From Clostridium sp. Marseille-P2415 (GTDB lineage: Bacteria > Bacillota > Clostridia > Lachnospirales > Lachnospiraceae), in contig NZ_LT732526.1 of assembly GCF_900155545.1 (NCBI RefSeq), positions 3,682,286 to 3,746,285 of the forward strand: a DNA stretch of 64,000 bases, in the 5' to 3' direction. Positions within the stretch are counted from its first letter, which is position 1. The number at the start of each line of letters is the position of its first letter. A program made the translations under genes and the position numbers. The notes beneath the pieces were generated by a model that had not been told where the DNA came from, ran no database searches, and worked only from the letters and a program-made list of their open reading frames with translations. This document shows, one piece after another, positions 1 to 8,539 of this stretch.

Positions 1-191
1 TCCTGCAAAGCAGATAACTGCTGCATGCAGGTATGACGTACAACGATGACAAGGAGGAAATCAAAGGAGTCACAGGCAGTCGGACACTCTCATAGTACCA
101 AAGAAGCCAGTAATGATGGCGGAGGGAAGGGGAGTGCATAATAACACTCTTTCTGAGGGCACATTTACCGCACTCAGGGGCGGGAGGATAA

Positions 192-1490
192 ATGCAAACG
201 AAATTAGAAAGAATAGCAGACAAATCGGCTCATGAAAGCCGACCGGTATTTACATCACTGTATCACTTGCTGAATGAGGAACTATTGCTTCAATGCCATA
301 AAGAATTAGACGGAAAGAAAGCAACAGGAGTCGATGGAATAACAAAAGAGGAATACAGCCAAAACTTAAGAGAAAACATCAGAAATCTGGTGAAAAGACT
401 TAGGAACAAGGCATATAAGCCGAAACCGACCCTGCGGGTGTATATACCGAAAGCAAATGGAAAGAAGCGTCCACTGGGTATTGCAGTCTATGAAGATAAA
501 ATTGTGCAATTAGGACTAAAGAAGATATTGGAAGCGGTATATGAACCAAAGTTTCAGGAGAACATGTACGGATTCCGGCCGAAACGCGACTGTCATATGG
601 CAATCAAAGAAATGTGTATCAGTATCGTGCGAAAGCGTATCAACTATGTTGTAGATGCAGATATCAAAGGTTTCTTCGACCATATGAGTCACGAATGGAC
701 AATGAAGTTCGTTGAATACTACATCAAAGACCCGAACATACTCTGGCTGATAAAGAAGTATCTGAAAGCAGGAGTGCTGGAAGAAGGGAGGTATCAGACG
801 AATGAATGGGGATCCGCCCAAGGAAATATCATCAGTCCGATATTGGCAAATATCTACATGCACCATGTGCTGGTGTTGTGGTACAAAGCATACTTTGAGA
901 AACGCGGAACGGGAATGAGTTTTCTGGTAGTGTATGCAGATGATTACCTGGCAGGCTTTGAACATAAGGGGGAAGCCAAACGATACTACGAAGAGATGCA
1001 GATACGGCTGTGTAAATATGGGTTGGAACTAGAGACGAGTAAAAGCAGACTTGTAGAATTCGGGAGATATGCGAAAGAAAGAAGAAAGCGAAAAGGGGAG
1101 GGAAAACCCGAGACCTTTGATTTCTTGGGATTTACATTCTATTGCGGAGAAAACCAGGAGGGAAAGTTCTGTGTGATACCGAAAACCAACGGGAAACGAA
1201 TGCGGACAAAACTGAAGGAGATGAAGCAGTGGCTGAAGAACAATCGAACAAAGCCATTAAAAGAGATAATGCTGATCCTTAATCGTAAGCTGGTTGGACA
1301 CTACAGATACTACGGTGTGACGTATAACATACCATCGCTGATGAAGTATCACTATTACACAACGCGCCTGTTATACCGCTGGATGAATCGAAGGAGTCAG
1401 AAGAAAAGCTACAATTGGGAGGAATTTAAGCAGATGCTGGATTATTATCCGCTGGCATATCCCAAGAGGTATTACAATCTCTATGCGTAG
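192..1490 (+). CDS. ltrA: Group II intron reverse transcriptase/maturase
   Basis: Multifunctional intron protein that assists splicing and copies the intron RNA during retromobility. RT domain covers about residues 30-290: the first catalytic Asp is in ADIKGFFD (155-162), the second pair is YADD (248-251), and the GSAQGNIISP block (207-216) corresponds to the usual GTPQGGxxSP motif with Ser-Ala replacing Thr-Pro. The C-terminal 100 residues (FDFLGFTF, then LNRKLVGHYRYYGV) form the maturase X domain. There is no HNH endonuclease domain, as in endonuclease-free introns such as class C. At 432 aa it is full length for that type and the frame is intact, so the element may be active. Class is not certain without the 5' ribozyme. 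Confidence 0.93.
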   Translation: MQTKLERIADKSAHESRPVFTSLYHLLNEELLLQCHKELDGKKATGVDGITKEEYSQNLRENIRNLVKRLRNKAYKPKPTLRVYIPKANGKKRPLGIAVYEDKIVQLGLKKILEAVYEPKFQENMYGFRPKRDCHMAIKEMCISIVRKRINYVVDADIKGFFDHMSHEWTMKFVEYYIKDPNILWLIKKYLKAGVLEEGRYQTNEWGSAQGNIISPILANIYMHHVLVLWYKAYFEKRGTGMSFLVVYADDYLAGFEHKGEAKRYYEEMQIRLCKYGLELETSKSRLVEFGRYAKERRKRKGEGKPETFDFLGFTFYCGENQEGKFCVIPKTNGKRMRTKLKEMKQWLKNNRTKPLKEIMLILNRKLVGHYRYYGVTYNIPSLMKYHYYTTRLLYRWMNRRSQKKSYNWEEFKQMLDYYPLAYPKRYYNLYA

Positions 1491-1516
1491 CGGGAATCTG
1501 TAAATGTTATTATGAA

Positions 1517-1549
1517 GAGCCGTATGCGGGAAAGCCGCACGTACGGTTC
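1517..1549 (+). other. Group II intron domain V hairpin
   Basis: The stem GAGCCGTATGCG / CGCACGTACGGTTC with a GAAA-type loop matches the conserved bacterial domain V, which carries the catalytic AGC triad and binds the active-site metals. It starts 27 bases after the RT stop codon, the usual arrangement when the ORF sits in domain IV. Its intact pairing argues that the ribozyme core is functional. Confidence 0.85.
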
Positions 1550-1660
1550 TGGAAAGGACTTCGCATTGTGAGGTGCGATTTTACTAAACGCGCGTCCGGA
1601 AAAGGGCGGATTGCTTAGCGGATGGAAAACTGAAAAGAATCAGGCAAAACAGGAGGAAAA

Positions 1661-3271
1661 ATGATGAAAATGAAAACAAGACTGGCAGTATCTCTGGCAT
1701 TGGCAAGCATGACTGCCTTTATGTTAACGGCTTGCGGGAGTACTGCCTCAAATGGGAATTCTGCGAATGTATCCGGCAGCACAAGCGGTTTAGATGCTTT
1801 TACGATACCAAATGACAGTCCATATTCGGGAAAAGGATATGATTTATCTCAACGGAAAACGGTTGTTATGTATGCACTGGGAGATGAACCTACAGATATG
1901 CAAAAGGTAGTTGATAAGGCAAATGCAGATTATTTTGAACCCAATTTAAATACAAATGTTGAAATTAAATTTTTGAACTGGAGTGACTATGCCACGAAAT
2001 ATTCGCTTTTGCTTTCGGGCGGGGAACAGGTAGATTTAATCTATACAGCCGCTTGGTGTTATTACAATGAAGAGGCGGCTAAAGGAGCGTTTTTAGAGCT
2101 GACAGAAGATTTTTTGAGAGAAAATATGCCTTATACCTATGAGGAGCAGCCGCAGGAAAGCTGGGATCAAATTTCTATTAACGGTAAAATTTATGCAGTA
2201 CCGAAAGCCAAGGCTGCATTTACTGCGTATAACATTGCAATTGTACGTCAGGATCTGATTGATCAGTACAATCTTACAGTGCCGGACAGCTGGGAAAATT
2301 ATCAGAAATATGTTGAAGAATTGGCAGCGTTGAAATCCGGGACAGGTGTTACACCTTTGAATACGAATGCAAACCGCGAGCAGCTGCTTACCGCTTTTCT
2401 CCAGACCAAAGGCATTCAGAATGTGACGGAAGGATATGACTGGATGTATTACCATAACGGCAAAGAGCAGGCACCTGATGCGGACGATATCTTTTACTTT
2501 TATGGATCTGATCTGAATCTGGAATATGCAGAGAAAATGGCAGAGCTTGCCTCGGAAGGAATATGGCCGGCTGATGCAATCAATGATACGACAGATGCAC
2601 AGGCTTATTTTGAAAACGGGACCTCTGGCTCTTTCCTGTGGAACACCAGTGTATTTCAGGCAGGAAAAAATCTTGAGTCAGCGGGGATTGGAACTTATGC
2701 AGTATATGATTTGACACCGAAAGCTCCCAGAAGCCGGGCAAGCTATGCAACAGATGCGATTGCCATAACAACAAAATCAGGGGATCAGAAAAGAGCCGCG
2801 CTGGTATTGGATTATATGAAGAGTGACGTTTCCTTAAACAGGCTTTTGCTTGGAGGAATAGAGGGAACTCATTATAAGCTGACAGATAAAGAAACACGTG
2901 AGACATTGGACCAGGCAAAAAATTATGGCTGGAATAACTGGGCATGGGCGCTCAACCGTCAGGACGAACCGGATGAAGACGGGCTGGACGAAAGGCAGAT
3001 TGCAATTTCTGAAAATATGGATGCAAATGAATATCATCCACAGATTGCAGGATTTACTTTTGACCCGAAAAATGTAGAAACAGAATATACGGTAGTTAAA
3101 TCCATTATAGATGAATATAAGCAGAGCTTTGCGCTTGGGATATATGGAGATAATACCGGAGCAGAATTTGCAGACTTTCAAAGGAAATTAAATAGTGCAG
3201 GAATTGATAAAGTTACGGAGGAATTAAAATCTCAGTATAATGCCTATTTGCAGCGAAATGGGCTTCAATAA
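1661..3271 (+). CDS. ABC sugar transporter solute-binding lipoprotein (DUF3502-type)
   Basis: Extracellular binding protein of a carbohydrate ABC importer (family 1). The N-terminus has a lipoprotein signal with lipobox LTAC (Cys25), followed by a Ser/Asn-rich linker. The last ~60 residues (GFTFDPKNVETEY, then LNSAGIDKV) match the DUF3502 tail seen in LplA-like binding proteins. An AGGAGG at 1651-1656 serves ATG 1661 or, with better spacing, ATG 1664. No permease genes follow; the next gene is a LacI regulator. Partners may lie upstream of the intron or elsewhere. The substrate cannot be read from sequence. Confidence 0.88.
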   Translation: MMKMKTRLAVSLALASMTAFMLTACGSTASNGNSANVSGSTSGLDAFTIPNDSPYSGKGYDLSQRKTVVMYALGDEPTDMQKVVDKANADYFEPNLNTNVEIKFLNWSDYATKYSLLLSGGEQVDLIYTAAWCYYNEEAAKGAFLELTEDFLRENMPYTYEEQPQESWDQISINGKIYAVPKAKAAFTAYNIAIVRQDLIDQYNLTVPDSWENYQKYVEELAALKSGTGVTPLNTNANREQLLTAFLQTKGIQNVTEGYDWMYYHNGKEQAPDADDIFYFYGSDLNLEYAEKMAELASEGIWPADAINDTTDAQAYFENGTSGSFLWNTSVFQAGKNLESAGIGTYAVYDLTPKAPRSRASYATDAIAITTKSGDQKRAALVLDYMKSDVSLNRLLLGGIEGTHYKLTDKETRETLDQAKNYGWNNWAWALNRQDEPDEDGLDERQIAISENMDANEYHPQIAGFTFDPKNVETEYTVVKSIIDEYKQSFALGIYGDNTGAEFADFQRKLNSAGIDKVTEELKSQYNAYLQRNGLQ

Positions 3272-3317
3272 ACGGAAGCAGGTTCGGAATTTTCTTTCTT
3301 CTACAGAGAAAATCAGG

Positions 3318-3323
3318 TATAAT
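3318..3323 (+). promoter_or_regulatory. Possible -10 box for the LacI-family gene
   Basis: A perfect TATAAT lies 33 bases before the chosen start at 3356. No good -35 hexamer is seen at the right distance. A short inverted repeat, ATTTTCT / AGAAAAT, just upstream (about 3289-3312) could be an operator or a weak terminator of the binding-protein gene. Confidence 0.4.
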
Positions 3324-3355
3324 AATAGGAATTCATGGATTTATCAGGAGGTATT

Positions 3356-4372
3356 ATGAAATTCCAGTATGGACAAGAGAATGGACGTGAGCGAATTACA
3401 ATACAGGAAATAGCAGAGAAACTGAAGTTGTCCTCTACTACTGTGTCAAGAGCGATTTCGGGTAAGGGCCGGGTCAGCCGGGAGACACAGGATAAGATAT
3501 TTGCTTTTTTGGAGGAGAATCATTGTATTCCAAATATTAATGAAAAAGCAGAGAAAAGGTCTAAGAATATCTGTGTACTTTTGCCGGGGGAAGAGGGACA
3601 TGCACAACTGCCTTATTTTCAAGAGATTTTATTAAGTATTTACGACTGTTTTTCATCATGGAATTACGGTGTATTGCTGGTAAAGACAACCTCCTCGGAT
3701 ATACAGGCCTTAAAAACACTGGTGGAACAGCATAAAGTGGATGGAGTGGTATTTACCAGAACAATGGCAGGAGATTTGGCTGTAAGCTATTTAAAAAAAC
3801 AAGAGATTCCTTTTGTGGTAATTGGAAGCTGGCCGGAGACAGAGGTTATTCAGGTTGATTTTGACCAGGAAGGGGGCTGCAGGGATTTAGCCTCCGTACT
3901 GCTTCGAATGAATATTAAGAGAATTGCATGTCTTTGCGGTGATAAAGGGCATATTGTAACCCAGAACCGTCTGAAAGGAATCCGGGCTGCGTATCGTGAA
4001 GCGGGAGTTTTTATGGATGAGGATCTGCTTTATACCGGAGCAGTTCATCCATCAATTGTGGAAAAAGATGTGATGGAGCTTTTGGGTAAAAAAGTGGATT
4101 GTATTCTTTGCCTTGATGATAACATCTGTATGGGAGTATTGAATGCACTTTATAAAAACCAGATAAAAATTCCGCAGGAGGTAAAAGTTGCTTCCTGCTA
4201 CGGCAGCAGGCTGTTGGCAAGCTGCTACCCTTCAGTTACCTGTCTGGAATTTGATGTAAAAGAAATAGGTGGTGTTGCTTCCAGAAAACTGTTGGATGCC
4301 ATAAATAAAAATGCAGACTATAATAAACTGATCCTTGGCTATAATGTTTTAATCAAAGATTCTACCATGTAG
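3356..4372 (+). CDS. LacI-family transcriptional regulator
   Basis: Sugar-responsive repressor. The N-terminal helix-turn-helix (ITIQEIAEKLKLSSTTVSRAI, about residues 15-35) and hinge are typical, followed by a periplasmic-binding-protein-like effector domain to the end. ATG 3356 was chosen because AGGAGG at 3346-3351 precedes it; the longer frame from 3335 would add seven residues with no ribosome binding site. At 338 aa it has normal family length. It follows the binding-protein gene on the same strand and probably controls that uptake system, but no partner transporter or catabolic enzyme is in view to name the inducer. Confidence 0.9.
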   Translation: MKFQYGQENGRERITIQEIAEKLKLSSTTVSRAISGKGRVSRETQDKIFAFLEENHCIPNINEKAEKRSKNICVLLPGEEGHAQLPYFQEILLSIYDCFSSWNYGVLLVKTTSSDIQALKTLVEQHKVDGVVFTRTMAGDLAVSYLKKQEIPFVVIGSWPETEVIQVDFDQEGGCRDLASVLLRMNIKRIACLCGDKGHIVTQNRLKGIRAAYREAGVFMDEDLLYTGAVHPSIVEKDVMELLGKKVDCILCLDDNICMGVLNALYKNQIKIPQEVKVASCYGSRLLASCYPSVTCLEFDVKEIGGVASRKLLDAINKNADYNKLILGYNVLIKDSTM

Positions 4373-4424
4373 CCAGGGAATAGTTTTGGGAAATACGGAG
4401 AAATAAGATGGAGAGAAATTTCTC

Positions 4425-4453
4425 TTGACAATTGACAGTTCTTTTTATAAAAT
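4425..4453 (+). promoter_or_regulatory. fab operon promoter
   Basis: TTGACA (4425-4430), 17 bases, then TAAAAT (4448-4453); an alternative -10 TATAAA starts at 4446. It is the only strong sigma-A-like promoter between the LacI gene and fabH, and it directly abuts the palindrome at 4455-4471. Confidence 0.65.
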
Positions 4454-4454
4454 T

Positions 4455-4471
4455 ATTTTGAGTTTCAAAAT
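4455..4471 (+). promoter_or_regulatory. FabT-like operator before fabH
   Basis: ATTTTGA-GTT-TCAAAAT is a perfect 7-bp inverted repeat with a 3-base centre. It matches the FabT (MarR family) consensus of Gram-positive fatty acid genes, whose core is TTTGA-N3-TCAAA. It covers the predicted transcription start, an expected repressor position. FabT uses acyl-ACP as co-repressor. No fabT gene is in the window, so the regulator must be encoded elsewhere. Confidence 0.65.
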
Positions 4472-4557
4472 ATTTAATAATAAAACAATCCAACGCGGCA
4501 TGCAGACCGCCGGCTCCAGGAAGAAAAGGAGAGGCGGCGGCATGAATGGGGGAATTT

Positions 4558-5523
4558 ATGACAACAAAAATTATTGGAACAGGTTCTGCTGTCCCGGACC
4601 AGGTGGTGACCAATGATGATCTGGCAAAGTTTGTGGACACCAGCGACGAATGGATACGAACCAGGACCGGAATCAGGGAAAGGCGGATCGCATCGTCCGA
4701 GTCCGGGACCTCGGATCTGGCAGCAGAGGCAGCGAAAGAGGCTCTTAAGAATGCCGGTGTATCGGCAGAAGAGCTGGATATTATTATTTTGGCGACATCT
4801 TCTGCAGACTGCTGTTTTCCCAGCGGTGCCTGTGAGGTGCAGGCGGCAATCGGAGCTTATAATGCGGTAGCCTTTGATCTAAGCGCAGCGTGCACCGGGT
4901 TTATTTATGCCCTTCATACGGTTCAAAGTTTTTTTAAAGCAGGGATCTATAAGACAGGGCTGGTGATCGGAGCGGATACATTGAGTAAGCTTATTGACTG
5001 GAGTGACAGAAGCACCTGTGTCCTGTTCGGTGACGGAGCCGGAGCGGCTGTGGTACGGGCGGAAGAAAATGGTGTCCTTACCATGACCATGGGAGCGGAT
5101 GGCAGCAGGGGAAGCGCTCTGGAATGCGGAGGGCGGACCACGGGAAATTTCCTGACGGGAAAGAAGCCGGAGCTCGGCTATATGACCATGGATGGCCAGG
5201 AAGTGTTCAAGTTCGCGGTCAAGACGGTGCCGGAATCCATTAAAAAGGTGCTTTCAGAGAGCGGAACCGATATAGATGAAATTAAATATTTTATTCTGCA
5301 TCAGGCAAATTACCGGATTTTTGAATCCATAGCGAAACGGTTAAAGATACCCATGGAGAAAATTCCAACCAACTTAGAACGGTTTGGAAACACATCGGCA
5401 GCGACCATACCGATTTTGTTGGATGAGATGAACCGGGAAGGAAAATTACAGCGGGGAGATAAGATCATACTTGCTGGCTTTGGCGCAGGGTTAACCTGGG
5501 GAGCCACTCTTATGGAGTGGTAA
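4558..5523 (+). CDS. fabH: 3-oxoacyl-ACP synthase III (FabH)
   Basis: Starts fatty acid synthesis by condensing acetyl-CoA (or another short acyl-CoA primer) with malonyl-ACP in the cytosol. The catalytic triad is visible: Cys112 in DLSAACTGF, His in FILHQANYRI and Asn in RFGNTSAATIP. Cys112 has the same number as in E. coli FabH when ATG 4558 is used, which also has GGGGGA upstream; the frame could open at 4546 (four extra residues). Length of 321 aa is normal. First gene of the fab operon, behind a promoter and FabT-like operator. Confidence 0.96.
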   Translation: MTTKIIGTGSAVPDQVVTNDDLAKFVDTSDEWIRTRTGIRERRIASSESGTSDLAAEAAKEALKNAGVSAEELDIIILATSSADCCFPSGACEVQAAIGAYNAVAFDLSAACTGFIYALHTVQSFFKAGIYKTGLVIGADTLSKLIDWSDRSTCVLFGDGAGAAVVRAEENGVLTMTMGADGSRGSALECGGRTTGNFLTGKKPELGYMTMDGQEVFKFAVKTVPESIKKVLSESGTDIDEIKYFILHQANYRIFESIAKRLKIPMEKIPTNLERFGNTSAATIPILLDEMNREGKLQRGDKIILAGFGAGLTWGATLMEW

Positions 5524-5537
5524 TGATTTCAACTAAT

Positions 5538-5554
5538 ACTTTGAAAATCAAAGT
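5538..5554 (+). promoter_or_regulatory. FabT-like operator before acpP
   Basis: ACTTTGA-AAA-TCAAAGT is a perfect 7-bp inverted repeat with the same TTTGA-N3-TCAAA core as the site before fabH. It lies in the 79-base gap between fabH and acpP. The following AT-rich sequence (TAGTATAAAAAT) could supply an internal -10 box. This suggests separate control of acpP and downstream genes. Confidence 0.62.
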
Positions 5555-5602
5555 AATAGTATAAAAATTAAAATGATGAAAATGAAAGAGGAGATTGGAA
5601 TT

Positions 5603-5836
5603 ATGTTAGAGAAAATGCAGGAAATTATCGCGGAGCAGTTAAATGTGGAGGCTGAAAAAGTTACCGCTGCGTCTTCCTTTAAAGAGGACTTGGGAGCAGA
5701 TTCTCTGGATCTGTTTGAGCTTGTTATGGCTCTTGAGGATGAGTATTCCGTTGAAATCCCGTCTGAGGATCTGGAAAAGCTGACTACGGTTCAGCAGGTT
5801 ATGGACTATTTAAAAGCAAAGGGCGTGGAAGCGTAA
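5603..5836 (+). CDS. acpP: Acyl carrier protein
   Basis: Small acidic carrier that holds growing acyl chains on a phosphopantetheine arm. The attachment Ser is in [13 protein letters not shown] 5603 gives the normal 77-residue ACP and has GAGGAG at 5588-5593, nine bases upstream; the frame is open from 5573 but that would add ten unusual residues. The stop codon overlaps the fabK start by one base (TAATG), showing tight coupling. Confidence 0.96.
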   Translation: MLEKMQEIIAEQLNVEAEKVTAASSFKEDLGADSLDLFELVMALEDEYSVEIPSEDLEKLTTVQQVMDYLKAKGVEA

Positions 5837-6759
5837 TGAAAACCAGAGTTACCGAATTATTGGGAGTGGAACAGCCGATCATCCAGGGCGGCATGGCCTG
5901 GGTGGCTGAGCACCACCTGGCCGCGGCCGTATCGGAAGCAGGCGGTCTTGGGCTGATCGGCGGTGCAAATGCCCCCGGCGAGGCGGTCCGTGCGGAAATC
6001 CGCAAGGCAAAGGAGCTGACCAATAAGCCGATTGGCGTAAATGTCATGCTGTTAAGCCCTCATGCAGAGGATGTGGCTAAGGTTGTTGTGGAGGAAGGCA
6101 TCAAGGTGGTGACCACCGGAGCCGGAAACCCGGAAAAGTATATGGAAATGTGGAAGGCTGCCGGTATCAAGGTGATCCCGGTAGTGGCTTCTGTGGCGCT
6201 GGCAAAGAGAATGGAGCGCTATGGAGCGGATGCAGTGGTGGCGGAAGGCTGTGAATCAGGCGGACATATCGGAGAACAGACGACTATAACTCTGGTTCCC
6301 CAGGTAGTGGATGCGGTATCCATTCCGGTGATCGCTGCAGGCGGAATCGGGGATGGACGCGGAATTGCAGCAGCATTTATGCTGGGCGCGGAGGCAGTTC
6401 AGATCGGTACCAGATTTGTGGTGGCGAAGGAATCCATTGTACATGATAACTACAAACAGCGGATCATTAAGGCAAAGGATATTGATTCCGCAGTAACCGG
6501 CCGTACTCATGGACATCCGGTCAGATGCTTAAGAAACCAGATGACGAGAGAGTATGTGAGACTGGAACAGGAAGGCAAGTCCTTTGAAGAGCTGGAGTAT
6601 ATGACTCTTGGAACCCTTAGAAAGGCAGTTCAGGAGGGGGACATCACAAACGGCACGGTTATGGCCGGCCAGATTGCAGGTATGATTTACAAAGAGCAGT
6701 CCTGCAAAGAAATGATTGATGAGATGATGGAGCAGGCAGAGAGATTGCTTGGCCGTTAA
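5836..6759 (+). CDS. fabK: Enoyl-ACP reductase II (FabK, FMN-dependent)
   Basis: Reduces trans-2-enoyl-ACP in the last step of each elongation round, using NAD(P)H and FMN. TIM-barrel flavoprotein of the nitronate monooxygenase superfamily: GGMAWV near the N-terminus, ESGGHIGEQTT with the conserved His, then AAGGIGDGRG and GAEAVQIGTRF in the phosphate-binding half. Length 307 aa is typical. No FabI or FabL is seen in the operon, so this is the likely main reductase, which implies intrinsic triclosan tolerance as known for FabK enzymes. Confidence 0.94.
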   Translation: MKTRVTELLGVEQPIIQGGMAWVAEHHLAAAVSEAGGLGLIGGANAPGEAVRAEIRKAKELTNKPIGVNVMLLSPHAEDVAKVVVEEGIKVVTTGAGNPEKYMEMWKAAGIKVIPVVASVALAKRMERYGADAVVAEGCESGGHIGEQTTITLVPQVVDAVSIPVIAAGGIGDGRGIAAAFMLGAEAVQIGTRFVVAKESIVHDNYKQRIIKAKDIDSAVTGRTHGHPVRCLRNQMTREYVRLEQEGKSFEELEYMTLGTLRKAVQEGDITNGTVMAGQIAGMIYKEQSCKEMIDEMMEQAERLLGR

Positions 6760-6775
6760 AGAGGAGTTTATGATT

Positions 6776-7690
6776 ATGAGCAAGATTGCATTTATTTTCC
6801 CAGGCCAGGGCGCGCAGTACTGCGGAATGGGCCAGGATTTTTATGAGCAGACAGCGATTGGAAAAGAAATATACGACATGGCCTCCGGGCTGCTTGGATT
6901 TTCTGTACCGGAATTGTGCTTTGAGAAGAATGACCGGCTGGATATTACGGAATATACCCAGGCTGCCATGGTAACCACCGGCATCGCCATGATGCGGGTA
7001 ATGGAAGCGGAAAAGGGTGTGAGACCGGATGTGGCTGCGGGTTTAAGCCTGGGAGAATATTGTGCACTTGCGGCCGCAGGCGTGATGAGCGATGCGGATG
7101 CTATTTTGACAGTAAGGCAGAGGGGAATCCTCATGCAGGAAGCAGTCCCGGCGGGAATCGGAGCCATGGCTGCCATTCTGGCGCTGGATGCATCTAAAAT
7201 TGAAGAGGTATTAGGCGGTATGGAGGGAGTCCAGATCGCCAACTACAACTGCCCGGGGCAGATTGTGATATCGGGTAAAAAAGAGGCGGTGGAAGAGGCC
7301 AATGAAAAACTCCTGGCAGCAGGTGCAAAGCGTGCCCTGATGTTAAATGTAAGCGGACCGTTCCATTCTTCCATGCTCGCCGGTGCAGGTGAAAAGCTGG
7401 GAGAGGTATTAAAGGGCGTGGAGATTTTAACTCCCCGGATCCCTTATGTGGCCAATGTGACCGCCGGGTATGTGACCGAAGGTGATATGGTAAGGCCTTT
7501 ACTGGAAAAGCAGGTGTCTTCCTCCGTGCGCTGGCAGCAGAGCGTGGAAACCATGCTGGCAGATGGAGTGGATACCTTTATTGAAATCGGGCCGGGTAAG
7601 ACCCTGGCAGGATTTATAAAGAAGATTACCAGAGATGCAAAAGTCTTTAATATAGAGAAACTGGAAGATATGGAGGCATATTTTTCTTAA
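6776..7690 (+). CDS. fabD: Malonyl-CoA:ACP transacylase (FabD)
   Basis: Transfers malonyl from CoA to ACP. Signature GQGAQ at the N-terminus, nucleophile Ser in GLSLGEY and catalytic His in SGPFHSSML are all present. ATG 6776 lies nine bases after GAGGAG (6761-6766); ATG 6770 is too close. The 304-residue product is of normal length. It follows fabK by 16 bases. Confidence 0.95.
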   Translation: MSKIAFIFPGQGAQYCGMGQDFYEQTAIGKEIYDMASGLLGFSVPELCFEKNDRLDITEYTQAAMVTTGIAMMRVMEAEKGVRPDVAAGLSLGEYCALAAAGVMSDADAILTVRQRGILMQEAVPAGIGAMAAILALDASKIEEVLGGMEGVQIANYNCPGQIVISGKKEAVEEANEKLLAAGAKRALMLNVSGPFHSSMLAGAGEKLGEVLKGVEILTPRIPYVANVTAGYVTEGDMVRPLLEKQVSSSVRWQQSVETMLADGVDTFIEIGPGKTLAGFIKKITRDAKVFNIEKLEDMEAYFS

Positions 7691-7732
7691 TGAAAGAAAG
7701 CGTAAGCACAGCTTGAATTTAGAAAAATAGCC

Positions 7733-7759
7733 GTTCGATGAACCTTAGGTGAATCGAAC
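7733..7759 (+). repeat. Nested inverted repeat between fabD and fabG
   Basis: GTTCGAT-GA-ACCT-T-AGGT-GA-ATCGAAC: 11 of 13 positions on each side are complementary. It lies in the widest gap between fabH/acpP and fabZ, 15 bases before the fabG ribosome binding site. There is no U-tract, so a terminator is unlikely. It could be a protein-binding site or an RNA stem that sets processing or fabG translation. Confidence 0.5.
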
Positions 7760-7787
7760 TTCATTATGGATGCAGGAGGAAATGAGC

Positions 7788-8528
7788 ATGTTAGACGGCA
7801 GGGTAGCAGTCGTGACCGGAGCCGGCAGAGGAATCGGGCGTGCGATCGCCGTAAAGCTGGCAGGACAGGGTGCAACGGTGATTGTAAATTACAATGGTTC
7901 TGAGTCAAAGGCCCTGGAAGTGGTTAAGGAGATTGAAGAGAAGGGCGGCAAGGCGGAGGCCATTCAGTGTAATGTAACGGATTATGAGAGTGCCGGAGCT
8001 TTTTTGGAAGGTGTGATCAGGAAATACGGAAAACTGGATATTCTTGTTAACAATGCAGGTATCACAAGGGATAATCTGCTGATGAAGATGTCCGAGGAAG
8101 AGTTCGATGCAGTCATAAACACCAACTTAAAAGGGGTATTCAACTGCATGAAGCATGTATCGCGCCAGATGATCAAACAGAAGAGCGGAAGGATCATTAA
8201 TATTTCCTCTGTGGCCGGCGTATTGGGCAATGCAGGCCAGGCCAATTACTGTGCGGCCAAGGCGGGCGTGATCGGAATTACCAAATCATTTGCCAGAGAG
8301 GCCGCCAGCAGGGGGATCACGGTAAATGCAGTGGCTCCGGGATTTATCCGGACCGATATGACTGATGTGCTGCCGGAATCCGTGAAGGCGGGCACCTTAG
8401 AGCAGATCCCCATGAAGCGTTTTGGAACAACGGAAGATATTGCCGATGCGGTAGCATTTCTGGCATCAGAAGGAGCCGGATACATCACAGGTCAGGTGAT
8501 CAGTGTGGATGGCGGCATGGCTATGTAA
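7788..8528 (+). CDS. fabG: 3-oxoacyl-ACP reductase (FabG)
   Basis: NADPH-dependent reduction of 3-ketoacyl-ACP. Short-chain dehydrogenase fold: TGAGRGIG cofactor loop, NNAG, catalytic Ser in INISSVAG and YCAAK (Tyr-x3-Lys). ATG 7788 ([11 protein letters not shown]) has AGGAGG 7774-7779 eight bases upstream and gives the usual 246 residues; ATG 7782 and the in-frame GTG at 7749 are less likely. Confidence 0.95.
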   Translation: MLDGRVAVVTGAGRGIGRAIAVKLAGQGATVIVNYNGSESKALEVVKEIEEKGGKAEAIQCNVTDYESAGAFLEGVIRKYGKLDILVNNAGITRDNLLMKMSEEEFDAVINTNLKGVFNCMKHVSRQMIKQKSGRIINISSVAGVLGNAGQANYCAAKAGVIGITKSFAREAASRGITVNAVAPGFIRTDMTDVLPESVKAGTLEQIPMKRFGTTEDIADAVAFLASEGAGYITGQVISVDGGMAM

Positions 8529-8539
8529 GGAGAGATTGT

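Larger units (their letters stand above)
1..1582 (+). mobile_element. Group II intron, 3' portion (5' end outside window)
   Basis: The stretch holds an intron-encoded reverse transcriptase (192-1490), preceded by sequence that resembles the ribozyme region upstream of such ORFs and followed by a recognisable domain V hairpin (1517-1549) and a short hairpin with arms TCGCA/TGCGA that may be domain VI. The 3' splice site is only estimated: group II introns end in AY, and TTTTAC near 1582 fits. The 5' end lies before base 1, so class and target exon cannot be fixed. It sits about 80 bases before the solute-binding protein gene at 1661, so it probably landed in an intergenic region. Confidence 0.85.

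Noticed and set aside
5573-5602. Longer acyl carrier protein from ATG 5573
   Set aside because: It would add ten residues not seen in ACPs, and ATG 5603 has a well-placed GAGGAG.
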